Origin: Thermoanaerobaculia bacterium
GTDB taxonomy: Bacteria > Acidobacteriota > Thermoanaerobaculia > Gp7-AA8
Direction: 5' to 3'
DNA length: 61,157 bases
Assembly (NCBI GenBank): GCA_017883235.1
Contig: JADGNY010000021.1
Span: 1 to 61,157, forward strand
The notes under the pieces were generated by a model. It searched no databases. It had not been told where the DNA came from and saw only the letters and a list, made by a program, of their open reading frames with translations. This document shows, one piece after another, positions 1-7,112 of the stretch. Numbering within the stretch: the first letter of the stretch is position 1; each line of letters starts with the position of its first letter. Made by a program: the position numbers and the translations under genes.

Positions 1-14
1 AGCGATTCGCGGCC

Positions 15-142
15 GGAGCGCTGGCGTCTCGCCGGCTGGCTCGGCGGCGTCTCGCCGCTGAGGGTTACCAGGGAAATGTATCGGGTCTTGCAAGACCGGG
101 GGCGAGACGCCCCCGGGCCAGCCGGCGAGACGCCAGCGCTCC
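15..142. repeat. Nested palindromic repeat, GGCGTCTCGCC family, copy 1
   Basis: Two perfectly complementary 26-nt outer arms (15-40 and 117-142, starting GGAGCGCTGGCG) enclose two smaller hairpins built on GGCGTCTCGCC (about 43-60) and its complement GGCGAGACGCC (about 97-117). Related copies lie at 8885-9061, 27273-27400, 32932-33057 and 49302-49431. The whole unit can fold as a branched cruciform or RNA. No ORF belongs to it. Confidence 0.9.
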
Positions 143-175
143 GTCGCGCTAAGTTAAGGCCATTGGGGTTAGCGG

Positions 176-799
176 CTACTCCGCAGCGTCATTAACTGCG
201 TCGATGACCTCCTCCGTGACGTCGTCATCGTCGCCCGTCTTCCCGACGACAGGCTCCGATTTCGGCGCAACCGGCTCGCGGCGGTTCATCGTCTTCTTGA
301 TGGCCCGGCTCATTCCGCCGACGTAGGGGCGCAGGCCGACGCCGTCGGGGCTTTTGGCGTGCTGCTTGGCCCAGGCGTAGGTGGCCAGTGCCTGGGTGCC
401 CGCCTTGGCCAGCTCGCTGTCGATGGTGAATTGGACGCCGTCGAGCAACGCGGAAAGGCGTTGCGCGAATCGGGTCATGGCCGTGCCGAACCGAAGCGCC
501 TCCCTGGCGCCTTCGACGTCGAAGATCTTCACCTCGGCGGCCGGATCGTAAGCGGTCACCGACGTGATGATTTGCGGGACCAGCTCCTTAGCAAAGCGTG
601 CAGCGGCGGCCACGCGCCGCACGTCGTTGGCGTCGTATGGCTGGAAGTTGGGGACGAGTCCCTCGATCTGGTCGATCAGCCCGATGAGGTAGTCAGCGAT
701 CGCCTCCACCGATCCATCGGCCGGAGCCGGTGTCGCCGGGTCATCCCGGTTGCTGGCGGTTTGCGCCTGGACGTTGCTGCTCTCTTCTCTCTCCCTCAT
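176..799 (-). CDS. Conserved-type hypothetical protein, 207 aa
   Basis: I do not recognise this protein. It has an acidic, Ser/Thr/Pro-rich N-terminal tail of about 30 residues, a helical middle (about 30-170) with no membrane segment or signal peptide, and a very acidic C-terminus with a DDDD run. The ATG at 799 is supported by AGGAG six bases upstream. It is probably a soluble cytoplasmic helical protein. The 21-bp array A lies upstream of its start and a nested palindrome lies just past its stop, so it appears to be its own transcription unit. No function can be assigned. Confidence 0.7.
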   Translation of the reverse strand: MREREESSNVQAQTASNRDDPATPAPADGSVEAIADYLIGLIDQIEGLVPNFQPYDANDVRRVAAAARFAKELVPQIITSVTAYDPAAEVKIFDVEGAREALRFGTAMTRFAQRLSALLDGVQFTIDSELAKAGTQALATYAWAKQHAKSPDGVGLRPYVGGMSRAIKKTMNRREPVAPKSEPVVGKTGDDDDVTEEVIDAVNDAAE

Positions 800-885
800 G
801 GCCGGCTCCTCGAAACAACGATGACGACTCTGTTGCGACGAATGAGACGCGCGGAGAGTTACGGGAGACGAATCCGAGATGCGTC

Positions 886-1137
886 GATCCGTTTTGGATC
901 GGCGTTGATCCGATCTCGATCGATGTCACTCCGATCCGGATCAACTTTGATCCGATTCGGATCGATATTGATCCATTCTTGATCGACGTTGATCCGTTCT
1001 GGATCGACGTTGATCCGTTTTCGATCAACGCCGGTCCATTTTGGATCGATGTTGATCCGTCTTGGATCGATGCCGATCCGTTTCGGATCGGCGTTGATCC
1101 GATTCCGATCGGCGTCGATCCGATCTCGACCAACGCA
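886..1137. repeat. 21-bp tandem array A, 12 units
   Basis: A GATCC (or near-match) block recurs every 21 bp exactly at 886, 907, 928, 949, 970, 991, 1012, 1033, 1054, 1075, 1096 and 1117. Most units contain a GATCC / GGATC inverted repeat with about 5 nt between. The array fills most of the 444-nt gap 800-1243. The period is a multiple of three, so both strands read open with a heptad (D-P-F-W-I-D-V), but no start signal or known protein supports coding. Confidence 0.93.
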
Positions 1138-1164
1138 TCGACCGGTTTTGGCTGCGGACCTAGA

Positions 1165-1244
1165 CTAGGAGTCTGCGCGGCAGAACGATGGAGCGATGAT
1201 GGTGGCGGAGCCTTGGGCAACCAACGCAGCCGGCCGTGCCGGCC
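1165..1244. repeat. TAG-proximal repeat (core GCCGGCACGGCCGGC), copy A
   Basis: An 80-bp element nearly identical to 5972-6052. Related shorter copies lie at 14502-14545 and 43079-43121. It contains AGGAGTCTGC, GAGCCTTGGGCAACCA and a terminal palindrome GCCGGC..GCCGGC. Read on the minus strand, its palindromic end begins directly at the TAG stop codon of the 1244-1972 gene. Confidence 0.88.
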
Positions 1245-1972
1245 TAGAACCGCCGGCTGATGCCCGCCCCTACGAAGACATTCGGCGTCGTCGTGCCGTG
1301 TGCGCCCCATCCTGCCGAGACGTCGAGCTGCGTGTTGCGGCCGACGATCCAGGCGGCCCCGGCGTCGACGATCAGCGAGACCGTTCCTCCCTTTTCCTCG
1401 GGAGACTGCACGGCGCCATCGACAAAGACGTTGGCGTGATCGGAGATGTTGTACTGCACGGTAAGGGCGGCCAGTCCGGACGTGAAGCGGCCGTTGCCGT
1501 CGTCCTGTGAGGCGACGCCGATGTTCGGATTCAGGGACCACTTCTCGCCGAGGTTGATGTCGGCGGCCAGGCGGACATCGCCGTTCGTGGTGTGGGAGCG
1601 CTGGGCGCCGGAGCCTGACGGAACGAAAACCCGGGCGATCACGCCGAGGGACGGAGCATCGGCGAAGTGGACCTTCGCGCCAAGCGAGAGCGGGGCAAAT
1701 CCATTGGCACCGTCGGCGTGGATATAGCCATTGCCTTCGACGCGCAGCTCGAAGGCCTTGCTGACGCCGTAGCGGAGGAGCAGCGGCGTGGAGAGCGATC
1801 GTCCGTCCGAGCCGTGATCGCGCTCGAGGCCGGCCTCGATCTGGAAGATGCCGCGTCCGACGGCGGCACTGCCGTCAGCGATTCCGGGGCGATCGGGGTT
1901 GATGAGATCGGCGTCCTGCGCGAGACCGGCCGAAGCCACGAAGAACAGAACGAGGAAGGCGATGTGCTTCAT
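1244..1972 (-). CDS. Exported outer-membrane 'transporter'-like protein
   Basis: This 242-residue protein starts with a clear signal peptide (MKHIAFLVLFFVASAGLAQ, cleavage after AQ). The body has alternating beta-strand sequence and ends in Phe (ISRRF), as expected for a BAM-assembled barrel. The opening 'INPDRPGIADGS' followed by strands resembles the Phenol_MetA_deg / putative transporter barrel family, whose substrate is usually unknown. I chose the ATG at 1972 rather than an upstream start because the signal peptide begins there. It is divergent from yhbY with a 44-bp gap. The stop codon coincides with repeat copy A. Confidence 0.75.
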   Translation of the reverse strand: MKHIAFLVLFFVASAGLAQDADLINPDRPGIADGSAAVGRGIFQIEAGLERDHGSDGRSLSTPLLLRYGVSKAFELRVEGNGYIHADGANGFAPLSLGAKVHFADAPSLGVIARVFVPSGSGAQRSHTTNGDVRLAADINLGEKWSLNPNIGVASQDDGNGRFTSGLAALTVQYNISDHANVFVDGAVQSPEEKGGTVSLIVDAGAAWIVGRNTQLDVSAGWGAHGTTTPNVFVGAGISRRF

Positions 1973-2002
1973 ACAGGCAAGAGTAACGCAGGACCGCTCT
2001 GC

Positions 2003-2008
2003 TACCAT
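2003..2008 (+). promoter_or_regulatory. TANNNT box before yhbY (TACCAT)
   Basis: TACCAT ends 8 nt before the yhbY ATG and no Shine-Dalgarno sequence is present. It may be a -10 box giving a leaderless or near-leaderless transcript. Confidence 0.4.
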
Positions 2009-2016
2009 GCGCCGCC

Positions 2017-2310
2017 ATGGCGCTTACGTCGAAGCAACGCCAATACCTCAGAGGACTGGCCCATGCTCTCGAGCCGATCGTCCGTGTCGGCCGCGCCGGT
2101 GCCAGCCCCTCGGTGGTCGAGGAGACGAAGCGCTCTCTGGCCGCGCACGAGCTGATCAAGGTCCGTATCGAGTCCGACGATTCGGCTCAGCGCAAAGCCC
2201 TGGCCGAGGATCTGGCGCGGGAGTGCAGCGCGGACGTCGCCGGAAATATCGGGAAGCTGGCCATTCTCTATCGCGCAAGGGATGAGGATCCGGAGATCGA
2301 GCTGCCGTAG
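2017..2310 (+). CDS. yhbY: YhbY-like CRM-domain RNA-binding protein
   Basis: A 97-residue protein consisting of a single CRS1-YhbY (CRM) domain, the usual full length for bacterial YhbY. It opens with LTSKQRQYLRGLAHALEPIV and then VRVGRAG, which is the diagnostic GxxG-like segment, and the basic face is conserved. Family members bind pre-50S ribosomal particles and help ribosome assembly in the cytoplasm. The ATG at 2017 matches the family N-terminus. There is no Shine-Dalgarno site, and a TACCAT box precedes the start. Confidence 0.93.
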   Translation: MALTSKQRQYLRGLAHALEPIVRVGRAGASPSVVEETKRSLAAHELIKVRIESDDSAQRKALAEDLARECSADVAGNIGKLAILYRARDEDPEIELP

Positions 2311-2366
2311 GCGGTTGCGCGGCCTCGCAGTGGAGGGTTGCAAGGTTACTGGGTTGCTGGGTCACG

Positions 2367-2562
2367 GAGAGCGGGCGTCTCGCCTGCTCCCGCCGCGGCG
2401 TCTCGCCCGGCGGTGGGTCCCAGGGAACAGCATGGTTGAACCTGGAAACGCGGATCGAGACATCGCCGTCCTTGGCCAACATTTACGTTTGCCTTCGTCC
2501 CCACCGTCGGGCGAGACGCCCGCCGGGAGCAGGCGCGGACGCCCGCTCTCCGTGACCCTGCA
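2367..2562. repeat. Palindromic repeat, GGCGTCTCGCC family, second subtype
   Basis: Inverted arms beginning GAGAGCGGGCGTCTCGCC (about 2367) and ending near 2562 enclose CTCGCCCGGCGGTGGG and its near complement. An inverted relative lies at 14206-14398. With the terminator at 2598-2631 it accounts for the 347-nt gap 2311-2657, where I see no gene. Confidence 0.82.
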
Positions 2563-2597
2563 ACCCAGCAACCTTGCAACCGGACACCGCGAGACCC

Positions 2598-2631
2598 CGT
2601 AAAACACGAAAGGCAGCCTCGTCGGCTGCCC
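2598..2631 (-). terminator. Rho-independent terminator of the OmpA-family gene
   Basis: On the minus strand GGCAGCC-gacga-GGCTGCC (2612-2630) is followed by TTTCGTGTTTT. It lies about 27 nt past the stop codon of the 2658-4136 gene. Confidence 0.75.
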
Positions 2632-2657
2632 TTCGCAATGACAACTGTCGAGTAAGC

Positions 2658-4136
2658 CTACGGAAGCATCAGCTTGATCGTCACGCGGCGATTACGCAGA
2701 CGGCCTTCCGCGGTGTTGTCGGCGCTGGCCGGCTCGCGGGCGTCGCGGCCTTCGACCGTGATGCGCGACGGGTCGATGCCGTGGCGGCTCACGAGGTAAT
2801 CGCGAACCGCTTCGGCGCGGCGGCGATCGAGATCGTGATTCGGACCGGCGTTCTCTTTGTCGTCGTTGTAACCGATGACGATGGCCGTGGAGGTCGGCTC
2901 CTGCTTCATGCGAAGAGCGACGTCATCCAGGATAGCCTTGGCGATGTTCGTCAGTCGCGCCGAACCGGACTCGAAATGGATCTCGTCGGTGCGGAGCTCG
3001 ATCGGAACGTGCGGCGGCGTCACCGGAGGCGGCTCCGGCGGAGCAACCGGTGTCGGGGGCGGCGGAGGCGGCGGCTCCGGCGTCGGAGCGGGCGGCGGAG
3101 GCGGCGGCGGAGCGACAGCCGCGAGATGGAGCGGCGAGTAGGTGATGCCGGCGAGAGCCGAAAGACCGCAGTTATCGAGCTCCGTGGCGGCGCACTCGGT
3201 GTGATCGTGGCTGTACTTCGCCGCGTTCCAGCGCACGCCGCCGTTGATCGACCAGCCGCTGTCGCCGATCCAGTGGCGCAAGCCGGTGACGAGGATGATG
3301 GGCGATTGAGGCTTCATATCGCCGCCGGTATACATCGCCGTGCTGGCCTCGGTGATCCAGTTGGTCGTCCGCCAGAAGTGGAGCGGATGATTCCAGCCGA
3401 ACTCGAGTTGAAACTCATTCGGGAGCGACACGGAATCGGGAGTGAGTATCGGGAAGTCCGAATTCTTGGCGCTGCGGCTGCCGACGATGGTGTACGACCC
3501 GCCGAGCGTGAGCTGGCCGGCCGTGTAGTGCAGTCCGGCGCCGAAGTTCGTCGCTCCGCTCGAGATGCCGCTGTTCTTGCTGCCGGTCGGAAGATCGGTG
3601 AACAGCGAGACCGCAAACTTGGATGTGGCTGCCGGCGCGCCGAAACTGAACTTCGTTGCCAGGTGAAGAGGGCCCAGTCCGCTGTCAGAGAATTTCCCCT
3701 GGTAGTAGAAGCCGTTGATGAAGCCGTTGCGGTCACCGCCGTTGCCTTTGATGACGTCGTAGGGGAGCGAACCCGCGATCTCCCAGTTGTCGGTCAGACC
3801 GTACCCCACCGACCCGCTGAAGCGATTGAGGTCGTAGCCCATGTTCTTATGGGCGCGGGCCGACGGGATGATGAAGGGGGCGGGAGCCGCATCGAGTCCC
3901 CAGTTCTGATAGTAGACACCAAACGACCAGTCGCCCCGGCGCAGCGTGCCGGCGGTGATGACGTTGAACAGCCCGGTCTCACCGGACGCCGTCGGCGCCA
4001 CGAGCGCTGCCTGGTCCGCCGTCGAGATCGACGACAGCGAGGTCGCAGTCATTCCGGTGTCGGTTTGTGCCAGAAGCGACGGCACGACGAGAAAGCAAAG
4101 CAGCGGAATCAGGGATCGAAGTCTCAGATGCAACAA
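2658..4136 (-). CDS. OmpA-family outer-membrane protein with proline-rich linker
   Basis: The start is probably TTG at 4136: AGGAGGTG sits just upstream and the reading gives a signal peptide LLHLRLRSLIPLLCFLVVPSLLAQ-type N-terminus, whereas the ATG 78 nt upstream places unrelated sequence in front. The mature protein of about 470 residues has an N-terminal beta-rich barrel-like region (about 25-330), a long Pro-rich linker and a C-terminal OmpA/MotB peptidoglycan-binding domain with IHFESGSARLTN, VIGYND, RRAEAVRDYLV and RRVTIKL. It likely anchors the outer membrane to peptidoglycan. A canonical terminator follows. Confidence 0.88.
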   Translation of the reverse strand: MLHLRLRSLIPLLCFLVVPSLLAQTDTGMTATSLSSISTADQAALVAPTASGETGLFNVITAGTLRRGDWSFGVYYQNWGLDAAPAPFIIPSARAHKNMGYDLNRFSGSVGYGLTDNWEIAGSLPYDVIKGNGGDRNGFINGFYYQGKFSDSGLGPLHLATKFSFGAPAATSKFAVSLFTDLPTGSKNSGISSGATNFGAGLHYTAGQLTLGGSYTIVGSRSAKNSDFPILTPDSVSLPNEFQLEFGWNHPLHFWRTTNWITEASTAMYTGGDMKPQSPIILVTGLRHWIGDSGWSINGGVRWNAAKYSHDHTECAATELDNCGLSALAGITYSPLHLAAVAPPPPPPPAPTPEPPPPPPPTPVAPPEPPPVTPPHVPIELRTDEIHFESGSARLTNIAKAILDDVALRMKQEPTSTAIVIGYNDDKENAGPNHDLDRRRAEAVRDYLVSRHGIDPSRITVEGRDAREPASADNTAEGRLRNRRVTIKLMLP

Positions 4137-4140
4137 GTAA

Positions 4141-4149
4141 CACCTCCTA
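4141..4149 (-). promoter_or_regulatory. Strong Shine-Dalgarno that decides a TTG start
   Basis: On the minus strand TAGGAGGTG lies 4 nt before TTG at 4136 (5-6 nt from the AGGAGG core). No ATG is suitably spaced, so it selects the TTG start of the OmpA-family protein. Confidence 0.7.
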
Positions 4150-4299
4150 AAGTTCGCACGGTCCGTCCGCGATGTACTGTTCGGCGCGGAATACAAAACG
4201 TGTGCCAAAGCCATACGAATGCAAACGATAAAGGCTTCAACGTCTTGAGCTTACCATATCCTAGCGCGACGCAACACGGACGGCATTCGGGCCTTTTGA

Positions 4300-4305
4300 T
4301 ACGAT
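4300..4305 (+). promoter_or_regulatory. TANNNT box (TACGAT) before 4312 gene
   Basis: TACGAT ends 6 nt before the ATG at 4312. No Shine-Dalgarno sequence is visible. Confidence 0.4.
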
Positions 4306-4311
4306 GCCGCC

Positions 4312-5658
4312 ATGCGCATCCAGCCGATCGCGGTTACTTTCGCGGTAATTCTTGCAGCGGCCACCGTCTTCGCCCAGGAGCCGCCACCCCCGCAGACGCC
4401 GCCAACTCCTCCTGCTCCCACGACTCCTCTGCAGCCTGCTCCCGCGCCCGCGCCGGAAACACAACCTCCGGCGACGCAGCCCGCACCAACGCCGCCACCT
4501 CAGGAGACGCCGGCTCCCGTGCCGCCGGCGACAACCCAACCGACGCCTCCCCTCTCCACCGTCGCCGCCAGTGGATACGATCGCCGCGACGTACTGCCGG
4601 GCATCTATCTCGCCGACGGCCGCGCCAGCGTCCGCCTGCGGAAGCTGATCAAGAACGTGCTGTTCGAGAGCCAGATCGACTACAAGTTCGTCACCGGCGA
4701 CATCAGCACCTTCCTTCGCTACAAGTACTACGCGCAGGACTTCACCTACAAGATCGGCGTCTTCGACTCGATCTCGTTCGGCGCCATCGGCAGCCATCAG
4801 AACGAATTCGAGCGCACGCGCGGCGGCCTGCTGCTGTTCGAGTTTCCGCGCGACTACAACCTTCGCTATTTCACGCTGCTGCAGGACGACCGCCTCACCT
4901 TCGGCGACGTGACGCGCGTCGACAACCGCAAGAACAACATCTACACGAAGCTCGGCTACCAGTACGGCACCGAGTTCGACGAAACACTGAACTCGATCGT
5001 CGGTGAATCGCGCGGCCGGCTGGTGCCTGTCCTCACGGTCTTCCGCGAGCTCGGGCCCCAGAAGTTCAGCTTCGCCGCCGCGCTGACGCAGGGGGGGAAG
5101 GTCTCGACGGGCGACTACAAGTACACAAAGCTGGAGGCCGAGGGCATCAGACGGTGGGACGTTTCGCCGACGTCATTCGTCGTCACCCGCGCGCACGTCG
5201 GAACGTTCCTTGCCAAGCAGTTCCTCTGCAAGGACACTCCCAACGTTCCGCCGGTGGAGTGCTATTCGATCCCCGGCTACGAGATGTTCACCCTCGGCGG
5301 GAGTGAAGCGCTGCGATCCCTCTCCACCACCAACAGCGTCTCCGACGGGACGAATGAGTTCCACATGACGAACGAGTATTTCGTTCCCGTCTTCCGCAAC
5401 CGCGACTACCGCTACCGCGCCCTGCACTTCAATACCGCCTACGCCATCGCGTACACCGGCTTCGGCAATGCCGCCTTCGCGTATCAGGATGTTCTGAAGA
5501 CGAGGGACTTCGCGGTCGATGCAGGCCTCGGCACCGAGATGCAACTCACGGTACGCGACTACGACATCCTGCTCAGCGTCCTCTTTTCGCACACGATCCG
5601 CGCGCCGGCTGAGCGAAAGAGCAATAAGGTTCAGTTCACGCTTCACACGGTGCGGTAA
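4312..5658 (+). CDS. Exported proline-rich, barrel-like protein of unknown function
   Basis: This 448-residue protein has a signal peptide (about 1-21, ending VFAQ), then a proline/threonine-rich segment (about 22-80). From about 85 onward it is a beta-rich domain with many aromatic alternating strands (YKYYAQDFTYKIG, YNLRYFTLL, YRYRALHFNTAYAIAY) and ends VQFTLHTVR. This suggests an outer-membrane barrel preceded by a periplasmic or surface Pro-rich arm. I recognise no named family. It is divergent from the OmpA-like gene, separated by 175 bp. Confidence 0.72.
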   Translation: MRIQPIAVTFAVILAAATVFAQEPPPPQTPPTPPAPTTPLQPAPAPAPETQPPATQPAPTPPPQETPAPVPPATTQPTPPLSTVAASGYDRRDVLPGIYLADGRASVRLRKLIKNVLFESQIDYKFVTGDISTFLRYKYYAQDFTYKIGVFDSISFGAIGSHQNEFERTRGGLLLFEFPRDYNLRYFTLLQDDRLTFGDVTRVDNRKNNIYTKLGYQYGTEFDETLNSIVGESRGRLVPVLTVFRELGPQKFSFAAALTQGGKVSTGDYKYTKLEAEGIRRWDVSPTSFVVTRAHVGTFLAKQFLCKDTPNVPPVECYSIPGYEMFTLGGSEALRSLSTTNSVSDGTNEFHMTNEYFVPVFRNRDYRYRALHFNTAYAIAYTGFGNAAFAYQDVLKTRDFAVDAGLGTEMQLTVRDYDILLSVLFSHTIRAPAERKSNKVQFTLHTVR

Positions 5659-5661
5659 CGC

Positions 5662-5690
5662 CGGAGCGCTGGCGTCTCGCCGGCGTTCCG
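5662..5690. repeat. Solo arm of the GGCGTCTCGCC repeat
   Basis: A lone outer-arm fragment (GGAGCGCTGGCGTCTCGCC...) sits only 3 nt after the TAA of the preceding gene, without its partner arm. Confidence 0.75.
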
Positions 5691-5704
5691 ACGCGAGACC
5701 GCCA

Positions 5705-5857
5705 TCACGCCGCGACCGACGAGATCGCCACCACCACCGGCTCACCGCTGCCCGAACCGTGCTCGTGATGCATCTCCACGTGCCAGATCAGCAAAAGCAA
5801 CAGCCCGATGAGGGCGACCATGGCCAGGAGAGCGGCGATTCTTCGAAGCACGATCAT
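5705..5857 (-). CDS. Small single-pass membrane protein, 50 aa
   Basis: This small frame starts with ATG at 5857 and stops with TGA at 5705. It encodes a short basic N-terminus (MIVLRRIAA), a single strongly hydrophobic helix of about 20 residues (LLAMVALIGLLLLLIW), a His/Glu-rich turn (HVEMHHEH) and a Gly/Ser then Val-rich tail. The topology is typical of a real small membrane protein, and the His cluster could bind metal, but no Shine-Dalgarno site is visible. The remaining gap up to 6076 holds the inverted repeat and repeat copy B. Confidence 0.45.
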   Translation of the reverse strand: MIVLRRIAALLAMVALIGLLLLLIWHVEMHHEHGSGSGEPVVVAISSVAA

Positions 5858-5895
5858 GATGAGAGGCAATGCGTGTGCCCGACATCTTACGACGA

Positions 5896-5972
5896 GGGAG
5901 TCGGGGATCGGGAGTCGGGGGTCGGAGATCGCGTGATTCTTTTCTTCTCCGACCCCCCGACTCCCGACTCCC
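5896..5972. repeat. Imperfect inverted repeat of GGGAGTCGGG blocks
   Basis: The left arm (5896-5927) carries repeated GGGAGTCGGG/GGTCGGAG blocks. The right arm (5947-5972) is its complement (CTCCGACC...GACTCCC). The arms are separated by about 20 nt and abut repeat copy B. Confidence 0.8.
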
Positions 5973-6052
5973 TAGGAGTCTGCACGGCAGAACGATGGAG
6001 CGAAGACGGTGGCCGAGCCTTGGGCAACCAGCGCAGCCGGCCGTGCCGGCCT
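5972..6052. repeat. TAG-proximal repeat, copy B
   Basis: Nearly identical to 1165-1244. This copy is not at a stop codon. It ends 24 nt before the ATG of the dehydrogenase gene. Confidence 0.88.
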
Positions 6053-6061
6053 CGCCCGAGC

Positions 6062-6067
6062 TATCAT
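6062..6067 (+). promoter_or_regulatory. TANNNT box (TATCAT) before the dehydrogenase gene
   Basis: TATCAT ends 9 nt before the ATG at 6077 and there is no Shine-Dalgarno site. Confidence 0.4.
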
Positions 6068-6076
6068 CCGCCGCGT

Positions 6077-7105
6077 ATGAAGGCGATCCTGATCCGCGAA
6101 CACGGTGGCGTCGACAAGCTCGAGACGGCCGATGTCCCCGACCCCACCGCCCGCCCCGGCGAAGCGGTCGTCCGCGTCCGCGCCGTGGCCCTCAACCATC
6201 TCGACATCTGGCTGCGCCGCGGCGTGTCCGGCCACAAGTTCCCGCTGCCGATGATTCCCGGCTCCGAGGTGGCGGGCGTCATCGATACGGTCGACGATCC
6301 GCGCTGGAAAGCCGGCGACGAAGTGATCGTCGCTCCCGGCTACTCCTGCGGACTCTGCGAAGCCTGCCTCTCCGGCAACGATCCGCTCTGCCGCCAGTCC
6401 GGCATCTTCGGCGAGACCGTCAGCGGCGGCGCGGCGGAGAAGATCGCCGTGCCGGTACGTAACCTGATCCGCAAGCCGGCCGGGCTCTCCTTTCCCGAGG
6501 CAGCCGCGATTCCGCTCGACATGCTCACGGCGTGGCACATGCTCGTGGCCCGCGCGCAACTGCGGCCGGGTGAAACGGTCCTCGTCCAGGCCGGCGGATC
6601 CGGTGTCGGCAGCGCCGCCATTCAGATCGCGAAGTTGTGGGGCGCCACCGTCTACGCCACCGCCAGTACCGACGAGAAGGCATCTCGCGCCAAGTCCCTC
6701 GGCGCGGACGAGTCGATCGTCCACACGCGGGTCGATTTTCTCGATGACGTGCGCCGCCTCACCGGCAAGCGCGGCGTCGACGTCGTCGTCGAGCACGTCG
6801 GCGGCGAGACGTTCGAGCGCTCCCTGCGCGCCCTCGCCAAGGGGGGCCGCCTCGTCACCTGCGGCTCGACCTCGGGCGGCGAAGTGGCGATCAACCTCCG
6901 TCTCATCTTCTTCAAGCTTCTCTCCATCCTCGGCTCGACGATGGGAAGCCTGGCCGAGCTGCACGAGATCATGAAGTTCGTCGAAGCCGGCCGCCTGCGT
7001 CCTGTCATCGACCGCATATTGCCGCTGGCCGAGGTTGCCGAAGGACATCGCATTCTCGAAGCACGCGAGGCGTTTGGAAAGATTGTGTTTGAAGTCGCGA
7101 GATAA
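6077..7105 (+). CDS. Zinc-type alcohol dehydrogenase / quinone-reductase-like protein (MDR)
   Basis: A 342-residue medium-chain dehydrogenase. It has a GroES-like N-terminal domain (1-125) with the structural-zinc lobe C-GL-C-EA-C...LC at about 92-105, and a Rossmann NAD(P)H domain with AGGSGVGSAAIQIAK near 175. The catalytic-zinc positions are only partly classical (NHLDIWLRRG), so this could be a zinc-containing alcohol dehydrogenase or an enoyl/quinone reductase. The substrate is unknown. The ATG at 6077 fits the family start. The stop lies 7 nt before the GTG of mutL, so the two are probably cotranscribed. Confidence 0.88.
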   Translation: MKAILIREHGGVDKLETADVPDPTARPGEAVVRVRAVALNHLDIWLRRGVSGHKFPLPMIPGSEVAGVIDTVDDPRWKAGDEVIVAPGYSCGLCEACLSGNDPLCRQSGIFGETVSGGAAEKIAVPVRNLIRKPAGLSFPEAAAIPLDMLTAWHMLVARAQLRPGETVLVQAGGSGVGSAAIQIAKLWGATVYATASTDEKASRAKSLGADESIVHTRVDFLDDVRRLTGKRGVDVVVEHVGGETFERSLRALAKGGRLVTCGSTSGGEVAINLRLIFFKLLSILGSTMGSLAELHEIMKFVEAGRLRPVIDRILPLAEVAEGHRILEAREAFGKIVFEVAR

Positions 7106-7112
7106 TCACCAC

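Noticed and set aside
730-1260. Protein with D-P-F-W-I-D-V heptad repeats read through array A
   Set aside because: The open frame follows from a 21-bp period; it lacks a start signal, both strands are open, and the ends lie in unrelated repeats.
2574-5006. Very long plus-strand open frame over the OmpA-like gene
   Set aside because: Arg-rich shadow of the minus-strand gene in GC-rich DNA; the opposite strand has signal peptide, OmpA motifs and a terminator.
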